Shown piece after piece: positions 1-10,943 of a stretch of 64,000 bases of DNA; positions within the stretch are counted from its first letter, which is position 1, and each line of letters begins with the position of its first letter. This stretch comes from Coprinellus micaceus (lineage: Eukaryota > Basidiomycota > Agaricomycetes > Agaricales > Psathyrellaceae), in contig OX596335.1 of assembly GCA_951394405.1 (NCBI GenBank), positions 620,001 through 684,000 of the forward strand, written 5' to 3'. The notes beneath the pieces were generated by a model. The model was given only the letters and a program-made list of their open reading frames with translations, did not search any database and was not told the DNA's origin. A program made the translations under genes and the position numbers.

Positions 1-720
1 GAAATGGCTTCGACACTGCGCGAATCCGCCGCCGTCGCAACTGCGCGCGCCAAACGAGTCGAGCAGGAGATGCTGGAGGCAGGGTTGATAACCGTAAACC
101 CCACGCCAACCGCTACGCAAGCGTCGATGTCGAAGAAAGCTGGTGGTGGACCACCAGGAGCAAGAGACTCGGTCACAAGCCTATCGTCTACCAAAGGATC
201 GAAGAGCAACGCGGCAGCATCTCAAATCGACGAAGAAGACGAGCCACTGCGCTCCCGCCTCGAAACCATTGGCGTCCAGGTCGGCTCATGCTTTGTCGAG
301 CGCCTCTGTGCACATCGACAACCGTTCGACGATACGCTGGAGGTGATGAAGTTCGTATGTAAGGACGTATGGGTCGCATTGTTTGACAAGCAGGTTGATA
401 ACCTACGAACAAATCGGCGGGGAATGTTCCAACTGAGCGACGCTTGCTTTAAGCCAATACAAAGGGTGAGCTCGTACCTGGGACGGAGTGAGGCGGTAAA
501 GAAGGCAAGGGTATACGCGACGCTGCCGGCGGGTATTGTGAGGGGGATCCTCCAGACGATGGGTTACAGTGGGACGGTAGTACCAGAGATCACATCCGTT
601 CCCCAATGTCAGTATTTCCTGGCGTTTTGGTGGCAGGGGGTGCTTAACACTAACTGAACTTTACTTGCAGGTACACTGAAAGTCAATATCAAGCTACCCA
701 AATCGGAGCTCGCAGTATAA
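1..720 (+). CDS. TRS33: TRAPP complex subunit Trs33/TRAPPC6 (5' end cut by window edge)
   Basis: Bet3-family subunit of the TRAPP tethering complexes, which act in ER-Golgi and Golgi vesicle traffic. The visible part has a low-complexity N-terminal stretch, then the Bet3-like core: GVQVGSCFVERL, a DDTLEVMKFVCKDVW helix, and KQVDNLRTNRRG, which is the signature I recognise for Trs33. Exon 4-607 is followed by a 63-nt intron (608-670, GTCAGT...TTGCAG) and a last exon 671-720 that restores the family C-terminus (PQC|TLKVNIK...) and ends at TAA 718-720. The ATG at 4 is probably not the start: the decayed copy at 2345 carries about 16 further codons upstream (MSGPVDDVAFDNFLAK), so the gene very likely begins left of the window. 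Family assignment is firm; the start is not visible. Confidence 0.85.
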
Positions 721-1149
721 CCGAACTACATTCCCCCATATATCCCCTTCACTACAACGTAACAGACCTAGGGCCCTCTGGTCGCTCTTCCCTCTGCCGC
801 GCGAACTGGGAATGCCCCCCTATGTCCCGCTCCTCGAGCCTTTTGGTATACATACAGGCGCTAGTTTCACAAATAAATCTGTATCGACAGGTCTCGACAA
901 GCAGAAGTATAATTATCTTCGCATGGAGTGACGCGACGAGAGGGCGTACGGACGGCGTTGTAGAGGTTTCGAGCTGCGTACCTACTCTGCCGCCTCCTTG
1001 GATGTCCCAACCCTGCTCGCACCGTCACAGATAGGTCGGCATGAGATCAGACTCCTCGCTGTGGACGGCGGTAGCACAAGAGATCGCAGAATCAGGTTTC
1101 TGAAACTCGTGCGCAATGAATATGGAATACGCCTCGTGAACGTGGTGAT
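721..1149. other. 3' flank of Trs33, partly duplicated
   Basis: I see no gene here. The first 200 or so bases match the stretch after the decayed Trs33 copy (about 3093-3290), including a shared motif around TATACATACAGGCGCTAG, so the duplication extended past the stop codon into the 3' flank. Confidence 0.5.
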
Positions 1150-1650
1150 TCAATAACACTCCGTGCTTTCCGCCGTCGAGCCATCGTGAGGATTGTAGTC
1201 GGTGATGGGGAAGACGTTCATCGTGAACATGTTGCGACGAATGCCTAGGTGCGAGAGGTGTGCGTGTATCGTGCCTCGCCTTGGAAGGAGAAGATTGAAC
1301 AGTTTCAGGGCGTGGTGGGTGGGTCGTGCATGGCCGCGTTGGGAGGAAATCCGCGACTCGCTTTGGAGGTTGGGGTCAGCGGACCGGTTCAGGAGATCCG
1401 TTACAATGTCGGGTGAACCTCCTATACACGCTGCGTTGACGCAGAGCCGTATTCGCCGCCAAAATCTAGTGAGAGAAGCGGGGCTTAGATACAACCGAGT
1501 CGGATAGCGTCTTCAAACTTGAGGGTTACCATTCTTGAGAAGGACGCTGAACATATGAAGCCAGCCGTGCGTGCTGCGTATCAGAAGCGCTCCATGTGCG
1601 TCTAGTGCAATCTCGAGACGCAGCAGTCTTGCCGTAGACATTAAGGAACC
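1150..1650 (-). pseudogene. ankyrin-repeat relic
   Basis: On the minus strand one stretch reads as an ankyrin repeat (ACIGGSPDIVTDLLNRSADP), and upstream of it, after a possible intron, lie MFSVLLKNGNPQV and, in another frame, RLEIALDAHGALL. The pieces are in different frames with stops between them. They resemble the ankyrin exons of the membrane-ankyrin genes elsewhere in the window, but no membrane part is seen here. I read this as a decayed fragment of that family. Confidence 0.45.
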
Positions 1651-2344
1651 TGGCGTTTAATGGCCCCTGAAACCGACGTCTGAGGGCCGAAAGCTGCAAA
1701 TATTCCCGTACCGGGACGGTGAGTTCTTGAAAAGGGACTCGACGCAAATAGAACGAGAGTAACAGAGAGAAGAGGCCAGGGGCTTGAGGCGGAGGTGTTC
1801 GGTCAGAGATGAGGGCGCCGGTGGAACGCTGCTGGCGTTGGGTTGTTGAGACCGTGTTCAGTGCAGCTCGATAACGGAAAAGGCTGTCGCATCCGGAATT
1901 CCAATCTACGTGCGGTTTGAGGCGCACCCCTTGCAGGGGGAGGAGAGACGAGGGGTCGACGAGGTCATAAGATGGGTGGACATAAAGAATTTGGAAGGAA
2001 AGAAAGTCATGGTTGTGGTCAAAGTCAAGCAGAGTGATCCCGCGATCAATAGTTCGTCACTGGGAAGCGATCTTATCTTATCTCGCCAACTACGCATCGC
2101 TTCTTGGCTTTTGGTTCAGCTCTCTCCTTCCTTCTGACCACGACCACCGTTGGTTTCCAAGGCCTCCTCTCGTCATGCTCTTGTCGCATTGTATCTTCCT
2201 CTGGCTGAAAGATCTGCCCCTGCTCGTCCGGGCGCCCTCAACAGGCCAGGGCAACCCGCCCTTCATCGATGGGTTTGAATAAGAGTCGACACCATCCCCA
2301 ACCATGATGCCCTCGTCCATCCCATAGCTCCTGCAACGCTCGAA
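1651..2344. other. no recognisable gene; upstream region of the Trs33 copy
   Basis: Short open frames only, none recognised. The last part precedes the ATG of the decayed Trs33 copy and would be its former promoter. Confidence 0.3.
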
Positions 2345-3092
2345 ATGTCCGGACCCGTCGATGATGTCGCCTTCGACAACTTCCTCGCCAAGGTGGCTTC
2401 GATACTGCGCAAATCCGCCGCCGTCGCCTCTGCGCGCGCCAAACGAGCTGAGCAGGAGGGCAGGCCGATACCCACCCCACCCCTACGCAAGCATCGATGT
2501 CAAAGAAGGCCGGGGGTCGACCACCACGAGTAAAAGTCTCAGTAATAAGCCTATCGTCCAATGCTACCGCATCTCAATCTACGAGGAGGGCCTGAGGACG
2601 AGCCCCTACGCTCTCGCCTCGAAACCATCGGCGCCCCAAGTCAGCTCGTGCTTGGGGGGCGGCCCCGCACACATTGACGACCGTTCGATAATACGCTGGA
2701 GGTGATGAATTTTATATGCAAGGGCCTCTGTTTTGTGTTGTTCGACAAACAGGTTGGTAACCTACGGACGAATCGGAGGCGGGTGCTCAGCCGAGCAACA
2801 CTTGCTTTGAGCCAATACACAGGGTGAGCTCGTAACTTGGGCGGGGCGAGGCGGTGAATAAGGCGAGGGTGTGTATATGCGACGCTGATGGTGGGTTTTG
2901 TGAGAGTTATCTTGTGGACGATAGGCTACAGCGGGACGATAGTACCTTGATAGTACCAGCAACTTGAATCACATCCGTGCTGCAATGTATGTTCGTTCTC
3001 GTTTGGGACCACAGGGTCGTCCAAGCTAGCGCTCACCCTTCCCCAGGTACCTTGAAAGTTAATATAGCTCCCCAAGTTGGAGATGGCGGTAT
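2345..3092 (+). pseudogene. decayed second copy of Trs33
   Basis: Starts with an intact ATG and 16 codons absent from the cut-off copy at the left edge, then follows it codon by codon (SAAVASARAKRAEQE) before an indel shifts the frame near 2460. Later pieces are still visible in other frames, including the equivalents of the EVMKF helix, of KQVDNLRTN and of the terminal exon after an acceptor at 3045-3046. Several stops and frameshifts rule out a Trs33 product. It lies tail-to-tail with membrane-ankyrin gene A, an arrangement repeated at 41.6-42.3 kb with gene E. Confidence 0.8.
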
Positions 3093-3338
3093 GGCCTCAC
3101 ATCTCCTCGTATACCCGGTTCACTGCAAGTCTACGGGCCTGGCACTAGCTCTCTCCCCGCCCTTGCACACGAAGTAAGAACGCACCCCGAATGCCGCTAC
3201 ATCGAGTCCTGTTGTATGCATACACGCACTAGATTTCGCAAGTATAAATGTGACAACAGGTATCCAGACAAGGGGATATAACAGCCGTCTGAGCACATGG
3301 TATTAAACGTTCTTCCTAAGCGTCCATCTCGGGCTACA

Positions 3339-6300
3339 TTAGTCAGTAAGCGGCCACAAGGGATTTGACAGGGCATCGTCATCTATCGCCCCATGCCGTT
3401 GAAGAAGTGCAGTTATTTCGGAAAAGTGTTGAGCCCTCCCAAACGAGTCGTTGACCGCCTTGTCTAAGATTTCACGGAGAAGGGTGGGTGAGCCAGGATC
3501 TAGAATGACGACCATGTAAGCACACTTGAATTAAATCAGAGCGGGTGGCCTGCTACCTCGGATATTGGGATCTGCACCATATTTGAGAAGGACCTGCACT
3601 ATGTCTCCTGAGAAATAATGTGACAAGCAGGCTGCATGAAGTGCTGATCCATAATGCCCACCTGAGGGAGGAGGTCAGACGTGATTTGCACAATTGTGGG
3701 ATGGATTTACCCTGTACATGGGGGTCAGCCTTGTTCTCAAGGAGGACCTTCACAATGTTGAGTGAGCCCCTGGCGCAGGCCGCTTGAAGTGCTGATCCAT
3801 AATGCCCACCTGAGGGAGGAGGTCAGACGCGATTTGCACAACTGTGGGATGGATTTACCCAGTAGATTGGGGTCAGCATCGTTCTCAAGGAGGACCTTCA
3901 CAATGTTGAGCGAGTTGCTGGTACAGGCCGCTTGAAGCGCTGATCCATAATGCCCACCTGAGGGAGGAGGTCAGATGTGATTTGCACAATTGTGGGATGG
4001 ATTTACCCAGTAGATGGGGGTCAGCCTTGTTCTCAAGGAGGACCTTCACAATGTCAAGCGAGCCGCTGGCGCAGGCCGCTTGAAGCGCTGATCCATAATG
4101 CCCACCTGAGGGAGGAGGTCAGATGTGATTTGCACAATTGTGGGATGGATTTACCCTGTACATGGGGGTCAGCCTTGTTCTCAAGGAGGACCTTCACAAT
4201 GTCAAGCGAGCCGCTGGCGCAGGCCGCTTGAAGCGCAAATCCATACCCCCCAGCTGAGGTGGGAGGTTAGACGTGACTTGCGCAATTATGGGGCTAACCT
4301 ACCCTGCAGGTTGGGCTCAGCCTTGTTCTCAAGGAGGACCTTCACAATGTCGAGCGAGCCCCTGGCGCAGGCCGCTTGAAGTGCTGATCCATAATGCCCA
4401 CCTGAGGGAGGAGGTCAGACGCAATTTGCACAATTGTGGGATGGATTTACCCTGTACATGGGGGTCAGCCTTGTTCTCAAGGAGGACCTTCACAATGTCA
4501 AGCGAGCCGCTGGTACAGGCCGCTTGAAGCGCTGATCCATAATGCCCACCTGAGGGAGGAGGTCAGACGCTATTTGCACAATTGTGGGATGGATTTACCC
4601 TGTAGATTGGGGTCAGCCTTATTCTCAAGGAGGACCTTCACAATGTCAAGCGAGCCGCTGACGCAGGCCGCTTGAAGCCCTGATCCATACTGCCCACCTG
4701 AGGGAGGAGGTCAGATGCGATTTGCACAATTGTGGCATGGATTTACCCAGTAGATTGGGGTCAGCCTTGTTCTCAAGGAGGACCTTCACAATGTCGAGCA
4801 AGCTCCTGGCACAGGCCGCTTGAAGCACTGATCCATACTCCCCACCTGAGGGAGGAGGTCAGACACGGTTTGCACAATTGTGGGATGGATTTACCCAGTA
4901 GATTGGGGTCAGCCTTGTTCTCAAGGAGGACCTTCACAATGTCAAGTGAGCCGCTGGCGCAGGCCGCTTGAAGCACTGATCCATAATGCCCACCTGAGGG
5001 AGGAGGTCAGACGCAATTTGCACAATTGTGGCATGGATTTACCCTGTACATGGGGGTCAGCCTTGTTCTCAAGGAGGACCTTCACAATGTCGAGCGAGCC
5101 CTTGGCGCAGGCCGCTTGAAGCACTGATCCATAATGCCCACCTGAGGGAGGAGGTCAGATGTGATTTGCACAATTGTGGGATGGATTTACCCAGTAGATG
5201 GGGGTCAGCCTTGTTCTCAAGGAGGACCTTCACAATGTCAAGCGAGCCCCTGGCACAGGCCGCTTGAAGCACTGATCCATACTCCCCACCTGAGGGAGGA
5301 GGTCAGACACGGTTTGCACAATTGTGGGATGGATTTACCCAGTAGATGGGGGTCAGCCTTGTTCTCAAGGAGGACCTTCACAATGTCGAGCGAGCCGCTG
5401 GTGCAGGCTGCTTGAAGCGCTGATCCATGTTTACCTGGTCAGATATTCTTCAGCCCTCTGATATTGGCCCATATCTACAATCATAAGACACACCTTGGAA
5501 GGCAACATCCAAGTCAGTGTTCGCATTAGCCAAACAATGGACGATGTCCCATCTTTCGTCGTCGGTAGCCACCTCGAGTACTGGCCGGCCGTCTTCTGGT
5601 TGGGACTATTTTGGTAATAGAAGGCGACACAAAAATGAATCAACATACCGGGATGCTTTGTAGCATTAACGTCAGCCCCTGCACCGACAAGGCCTTTGAC
5701 AACTTCCCATTTCTTGTGGACAATGGCCACCTCGAGCGCGGTCTGGCCACCTAGTCCCGTTCAAGGTTGTCTCAGTAGCGAAGAACGGGATTAGCAAACA
5801 AAACGCACCTTGATTCCGAGCATTGATATCTGCCGCTGGACAAAGGACCTCAAGAGTTTCCCAGTCCTCATCGAAAGCGGCTGCTTCCACTGTCGTTCGA
5901 CCGTCTATCGGTGTTTGCGTTAGGGACACTTCCATCCCATTAGATTCCATTGAAAGCCGCTCTTACCATGCAGTAAAAGATTAGCGTCTGCCCCAGCACG
6001 AATGAGTTGAGCCATGGCATCCCTATTCTTCGCTCCAATGGCAACTTCGAGTGCCGTCCGTTGATCTAGAGTGGCGTCGTTTCTGAGGACATCGTGAGTC
6101 AAACCGTACCTGAGCACTTACCTGTAAGGCGTGTCAGAAAAGTGGGGGAGAGGGGATGCATGAGCCTGACTTCACCTCCAGTTTTGGTATTAGGGTCAGC
6201 GACCTTCTCAACAAGGTCAAGAATCCTAGGAATGTTCCCTTCGAGAATAGCCTTTATCCAAGCAGCGTTTAACTCCTGCCGTTTAATCTGTTCTTCCTGA

Positions 6301-7548
6301 CGTCGCTGTCTCCGAGCGACTACCATCTCGATGACGTCTCGGAATGGCAAGAACACGAGCAGCACCGCAAGGATCTGCCCAAATCCCCATTTGGTTTCTT
6401 CCTGGCCCTGGAGTCCTCTATTACGAGCCAGTGTGAGCTCGATGTCGGCAATGAAGACAATGTTGATGGCAAAGAGAAACCCCAAACAGATGTAGATGGC
6501 AAAGACGGGCGACGTCGCGGCAGTGTGGAACTTCTTGGTGATTTGCATGCGAAGGGGCTGCACAGCTGTGTTGGCAGGAGGTTCGGCTTCTGCCAGTGTG
6601 GATTGAGTGACCTTGACCCACCGCGCGCGATGCCAGAGGTAGAGCCCAAGGAATGCCGCCATCGGGAGAAGGAGGTTGATCCCCGGAAGAAGGAATAAAC
6701 TGTAGAATGTCAACGAGAAGATGCGCAAGGCGCCGGAGCTGAATGGCACACGGGCGCCAACGACAGCTAAATGTGCGAAGTCGACCGCGCAGCTGGCGTC
6801 GGAAATGCCGAAGGATCGTGGATCGCTCCACAGCCAGATTCCGAGGCCTGCCATAAGCGTGAGATGGAGGGACCCCAAGAGAAGGGCGACCCGCTTGAAG
6901 AGTACTTTCACCCCGCTCTTTCCGTCTACAGAAACAGAATTTCGTTGAGAGACGTAACTCAGCGAGAAATATCCGTGGCGCACCTTTCCCCTCTGTTCGA
7001 TTGCCCTCAGGGTCAGTGACTCCTGCTTGCTCCCGGTCGCTTACCGCGGCTGGAGGATTGACGGCAGCACCCGGAGAAGCTAGAGACGTCAGGGGAAACA
7101 ATCAGTGAAGCATGGTGGAAATTGGGTACGAATCACACTCGCCAGCTGGAAGAGTAAAAAGTGCTTTGGTCTGATCCTTGACGTGTCGTACCCACGAAGA
7201 CCACTGCGGCGCGACTTGCGGCTTGACTCCTTGGCTCTTGTAGTGGACGTAGAGTAGGAAGTATATAAAGGCGTTCGTGTTATTCATCCACGAGAGGCTG
7301 AGGACGATGGTGGCGTGATAATTGGTGAGGCCGAGGGTCAAGGCTTGGACGATGCATGAGATGAGGATGGCGAAAGCGAGCACCAGATTGGTCGTAGATT
7401 GTGTCTCAGCGGACTCGAGTTCATAGTCGGTCACCTCCCAGTCCAACATCGCCCAGATAGCAGGGATGAAGCCCAAGAGGATCTGGAGGTAGATGGCGAT
7501 GCGAACCCCAATCCCCGATATGTCGGGGTTCGCGGGGACGAGGCACAT
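3339..7548 (-). CDS. membrane-ankyrin protein A, with amplified ankyrin exons
   Basis: Unrecognised family: polytopic membrane part followed by ankyrin repeats. I read 21 exons giving about 1,033 aa. Exon 1 (7548-7143) starts MCLVPANPDISG, the start shared by paralogs B, C and F, and holds about three membrane segments. Exons 2 (7079-6984) and 3 (6925-6176) add about four more, with the family motifs GIWLW, CAVD, FIADIELTL and WGFGQIL. Exons 4-7 (6065-5967, 5904-5809, 5750-5649, 5595-5494) each hold one ankyrin repeat. Exons 8-20 are the 148-bp array (see repeat entry). The last exon (3499-3339) ends in a short tail with HGAIDDDA. Every ankyrin exon is phase 1 on both sides. Intron 1 needs a GC donor (7142-7141) to keep frame. 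No stop or frameshift seen. Membrane location is inferred from hydrophobicity; ankyrin repeats usually bind proteins. Confidence 0.75.
3557..5434 (-). repeat. 13 ankyrin exons in 148-bp exon+intron tandem array
   Basis: The plus-strand landmark CTGATCC (sometimes slightly changed) falls at 3644, 3792, 3940, 4088, 4236, 4384, 4532, 4680, 4828, 4976, 5124, 5272 and 5420: twelve consecutive spacings of exactly 148. On the minus strand each full unit is a 99-nt exon (33 aa, containing GSLDIVKVLLENKADP) plus a 49-nt intron that starts GTAAATCC, has a CTGAC branch-like motif and ends CTCCTCCCTCAG. The first exon (5434-5339) is 96 nt and the last (3661-3557) 105 nt and more diverged. Differences between units concentrate at a few residues: S/R/K after CA, N/H after DP, and L/V then L/Q before the donor. 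The 4236 unit is the most diverged internal one. Confidence 0.9.
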
Positions 7549-8800
7549 TGTGGAGTGGAAGCAGAAAGGTGAGGGAGGGAAAGCGGGGAAGAAAGCGACC
7601 CCAACGCCCAATATACACTCCGTCTTGGGATGACAGGCTGCACCAACGTGCCCTACCCTTCAACCTGAAAGGTATAATGGCGCCCGCTTGGACATCGGAA
7701 GCGAGTAGGGGCCGCATTCAGCACAGCGCCCATAATACAGCTTCCAGAAGTACCCAGCAGGCAACTCATACTCGTTACTCGCACCAATGCCGCACTTCCC
7801 TCTTCCCAGTGCGTGAACGGAGACGACGCTGGCTGGGCGATGGTGGCGAAGAGGGATGGACTAGGTACAGGACGATACGCCAGTCCTTGGTGCATGCCGA
7901 GTTAGCAAGGGGAACCGGAGAACGTGCTGGATGACGGGACACTGTGTCAAGGGGTCAATTAAATGTCACGATAACGACCAAGGGTGTGCCGTTGAATTGA
8001 CAATCCTGTTTTAGGCACTCACCTCACATCATTGCCCCGTCTGGGTAGTGCGACCCGTCCTCAATGCACACCCTTTTTATGCCAACCGAACAGCCTGTTC
8101 ATTTCGCCCTCCTACACCCCATAAGTACCCCGTCCTTGGTGAGCGCCGAACGATATGGATCGGCCAGTTCGTTAGGGATTATATGGGAAAGCAGCCAACA
8201 CCGCCTCGACTTGGACGTTGTGAGGTATCGCGTTTCCTGGATGCCAGCAACCCTCCCTTGTTCATTGCGCTCAACAGGGTTTGAGAATTTGAGTTCGAAG
8301 GTCATGGGTATGGTACTGGTCGTCGTGGTTCTGGATTGAGTTCTGCGTGAGTCCGATCACTTTGCGCACACACTGGGCGCTAATCAGTTCCCAGTCTTGC
8401 AATTCCCCTTTCAAGTTCACGCTCGTTCATCTACCTATGTCAACGATTCGCTGTTGTGGCCTCTGTTTCCGTTTCGTGGTGGATGTTTATTCTCTTTAAC
8501 ATGTCGAACAATTCATGCTACTAGCGATCCTCCCGCCAATTCTCTCAGCTTAGAAGGGATGTCTCCTGATTCAAAATTCGACGAATCGTTGATGACTTTC
8601 AGCATATCGTATTTACCCTCCTACTAAGCTCTCAGCCGGTCCGAAGACTGGACTCTCTAACACGATTGAGAGCATCTACCCTGCTTTTTCCCTGCGGGCT
8701 TGAGGCACGGAATCCCCATATTCTCCTATACAGAGTCGATGTCGTCGCCTCGATTGCAGACCCGAGCGAGCCTTTTCCGAAACGCAGTAGTCGGAGGGCT
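7549..8800. other. 5' flank of gene A; no gene recognised
   Basis: Presumed promoter region of gene A on the minus strand. Short frames on both strands show no family signature and no ankyrin or membrane motif. Confidence 0.3.
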
Positions 8801-8820
8801 ATGGCTGGGGCCGGAACGCG

Positions 8821-9667
8821 TTAGCCTCGAACCCTGGATGAGGAGTAAGTGAAGCAGGGGTACTCGATAGAGACCGTCGTGACACACTCGCTTCGCACCC
8901 ATGGAAGACGGAGGGGAAGATGAAGATGTCGGGCACTAAGGGCGACCCACTTTCGAGAGGAACCTGAGGGATCGTCGCCATACATTCTAGCCTTTGCTAA
9001 GTACAATTGAGGAGGCCGAGAGAAAAGATTCGGAGAGAGCCAGGGGCCTGTTGGTCGTTGATGATCGCCCAACGGGAAGGGGTCCCCTTGAAACCTTGAA
9101 TTTCAAAACTCGTGGTCGACCGATATCTGTAGGCGAGTAGCTAGCATGCCGGAGCGTGAGGTTTTCCCTTAGAACCGGGAGTAGCTGGAGGGAGGTGGTG
9201 GTTCCGCCGGTATTGGGTGCATCGCCTAGCTCGTCCTCCATACTCCGCCTTGAACACTGGGCCTTCGGGACAGCGGAGTTGGGGACCACCCTTCGATAGT
9301 CGACTTGGGAAGGTGTGCCGGAGGGAGATGCTTCATTGGAAGGCAGTAAGGGTCAAGTCATGTCGGGGTTGGGCAGAACTGTTGACTCTTGTCGGCATTA
9401 TTGGACGTAGAGAGGACCTGACATGGCGACGCGCCTCTTGTACGGTGAGTGGACGGAAGGAACGCATCTCTCAACGCTCCCAGAGGCACCACCCATCGAG
9501 AAGGCAATCTGAGGCGCGCAGTCTGCGATCAGAAGGGCAAGAGACGTGCAGTGTGTCAAGTCGAGATGAAGGTCAGAGCAAAGAAATGAATCAATGACAT
9601 CACTCGACAAGCGCGTCGCGCGCTCTTCTCGTCTGATTGTCGATGTCCTCCAGATCTTGACCTCCAT
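8821..9667 (-). other. coding-like relic of an unknown repeated family
   Basis: Minus-strand frame 9667-9398 contains SSDVIDSFLCSDLHLDL and CAPQIAFSMGGASGSV. The same phrases recur, altered, next to the intact E2 gene (27.19 kb, plus) and near 44.03 kb (CAPQITLSMGGGSGSV, plus). As with E2, the relic lies divergently from an E2 copy, so both were probably duplicated as one block. Downstream minus frames (9289-8987, 9072-8821) may be further exons. I do not recognise the family. Confidence 0.35.
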
Positions 9668-9833
9668 CCGCCGTATGAACTGATCCCTCGCTTACTATTT
9701 CTCTCCCCTCCTCTCCTCCTCATCGTCCCTACCGCCGAACAACTCCCTACAACACTGTCCGTCCAGTCCGACCGAAAGCCAACCTTATCATCGAGACCGA
9801 ACGAACAGTATCCGAGACAATAAAGAGGAGATA

Positions 9834-10943
9834 GTGTTGAGAACAGGCGTTTCCGGATCTTCTCAAGCTACCGCCAGCATCGTTCTCTCCGCTGCCAGGC
9901 GCGTAGGTGGAAAGCGTACTGGCCTCGCTTCCCGTCGACCCCTATCTTCGCATTCCACTCTCACCACACTTGCCCGACCTCCGACCAGTCGTCACTCGGC
10001 TTCAAGCTACATAGCGACTCGAAGGACGGCTAACCATGCTCATACGCACCAGAGGCGCGGGTTCCACGCAAGCAGCGTCGTGGAGAAGCGACGGGAAACG
10101 TTCAACCTCGCGGATATAGGAGAGGGTATAACAGAGTGTGAGGTTATCAAATGGTACGCTCTCCTCTCATCTCCTCTCCCCCTTCGTCCCTCTCTCCTTT
10201 CACCCATACCACCACACTAACCCCTCCCCCAGATCCCTCCCCCAGGCACCAGAATCTCCGCCTTCCACCCCCTCTGCGACGTCCAATCCGACAAAGCAAC
10301 CGTCGAAATCACGTCCCCCTTCGACGGCGTCGTCCTCGAACTCCTCGTCAAAGAAGGCGAGATCGCTAAAGTCGGAGCCGGGTTATGCATTATCGAGGTC
10401 GACAACGAGGAGTCTGGAGAGCACGGTTCAGCACCAGCCCCTCCTGTTGCGTCAAACGCCAATACGAGTAGCCATGCAGAGAAGGTCGCTGAAGAGCAGA
10501 ACGCTGCGGTTTCCCCAACCTCGCTAGGGAAGACAGGAGGACCGAGAGCGTAAACGCCCTCTGGACCCTTCCAACCCCGCCCCCGCACAAACTCGGGGAC
10601 CTCTCCCTCGACTCGCACAAGGGCAAGTCCATCTTCGGACCGAACTCGGATAGCTTCAACGATAACGGGCGGCTGCACAGGGTACGTCCGTCTCCCCTTA
10701 ACTTCCCGCCTACTCTGCACACATCTTATCATACGCGTCCTTTCTTCGTTCACATACGGTGGCCCCGTGCACCCCACTCCGCCCCTCCTCCTTCCCTACC
10801 TCTACGTGTTCCTTCCTTCCTTCTCTTCTACCCACCCTCCTCCTATCCGACCGTCGACAAATACCGTTTCCTAACTCCTTCCTCCATAGACTCCTACACA
10901 ACCTCAACTAACGCCTCCACCATCCTCGCACCCCCCTCAAGGT
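9834..10943 (+). pseudogene. truncated copy of the acyltransferase E2 gene
   Basis: Closely follows the E2 gene of 26939-24655 from its first codon: LRTGVSGSSQ, the targeting region, the lipoyl domain start FNLADIGEGITECEVIKW, the same first intron (donor after 10153), then EVQSDKATVE in shifted frames. The initiator ATG has become GTG (9834-9836). Splicing at the equivalent acceptor (AG 10231-10232) creates TGA where the parent has TGG, and later indels break the frame. Similarity ends in the first bases of the subunit-binding exon (about 10943), so that domain and the catalytic domain are missing. No functional E2 can be made. Confidence 0.85.

Noticed and set aside
3977..5415. Series of 79-84 aa plus-strand frames repeated every 148 bp
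   Set aside because: They are the antisense shadow of the minus-strand ankyrin exons and introns; the minus strand has a clear repeat family, splice sites and a continuous model.
3557..5434. CRISPR-like array because of strictly regular spacing
   Set aside because: The whole 148-bp unit is conserved, there are no variable spacers, and the content is ankyrin coding sequence in a eukaryotic gene.
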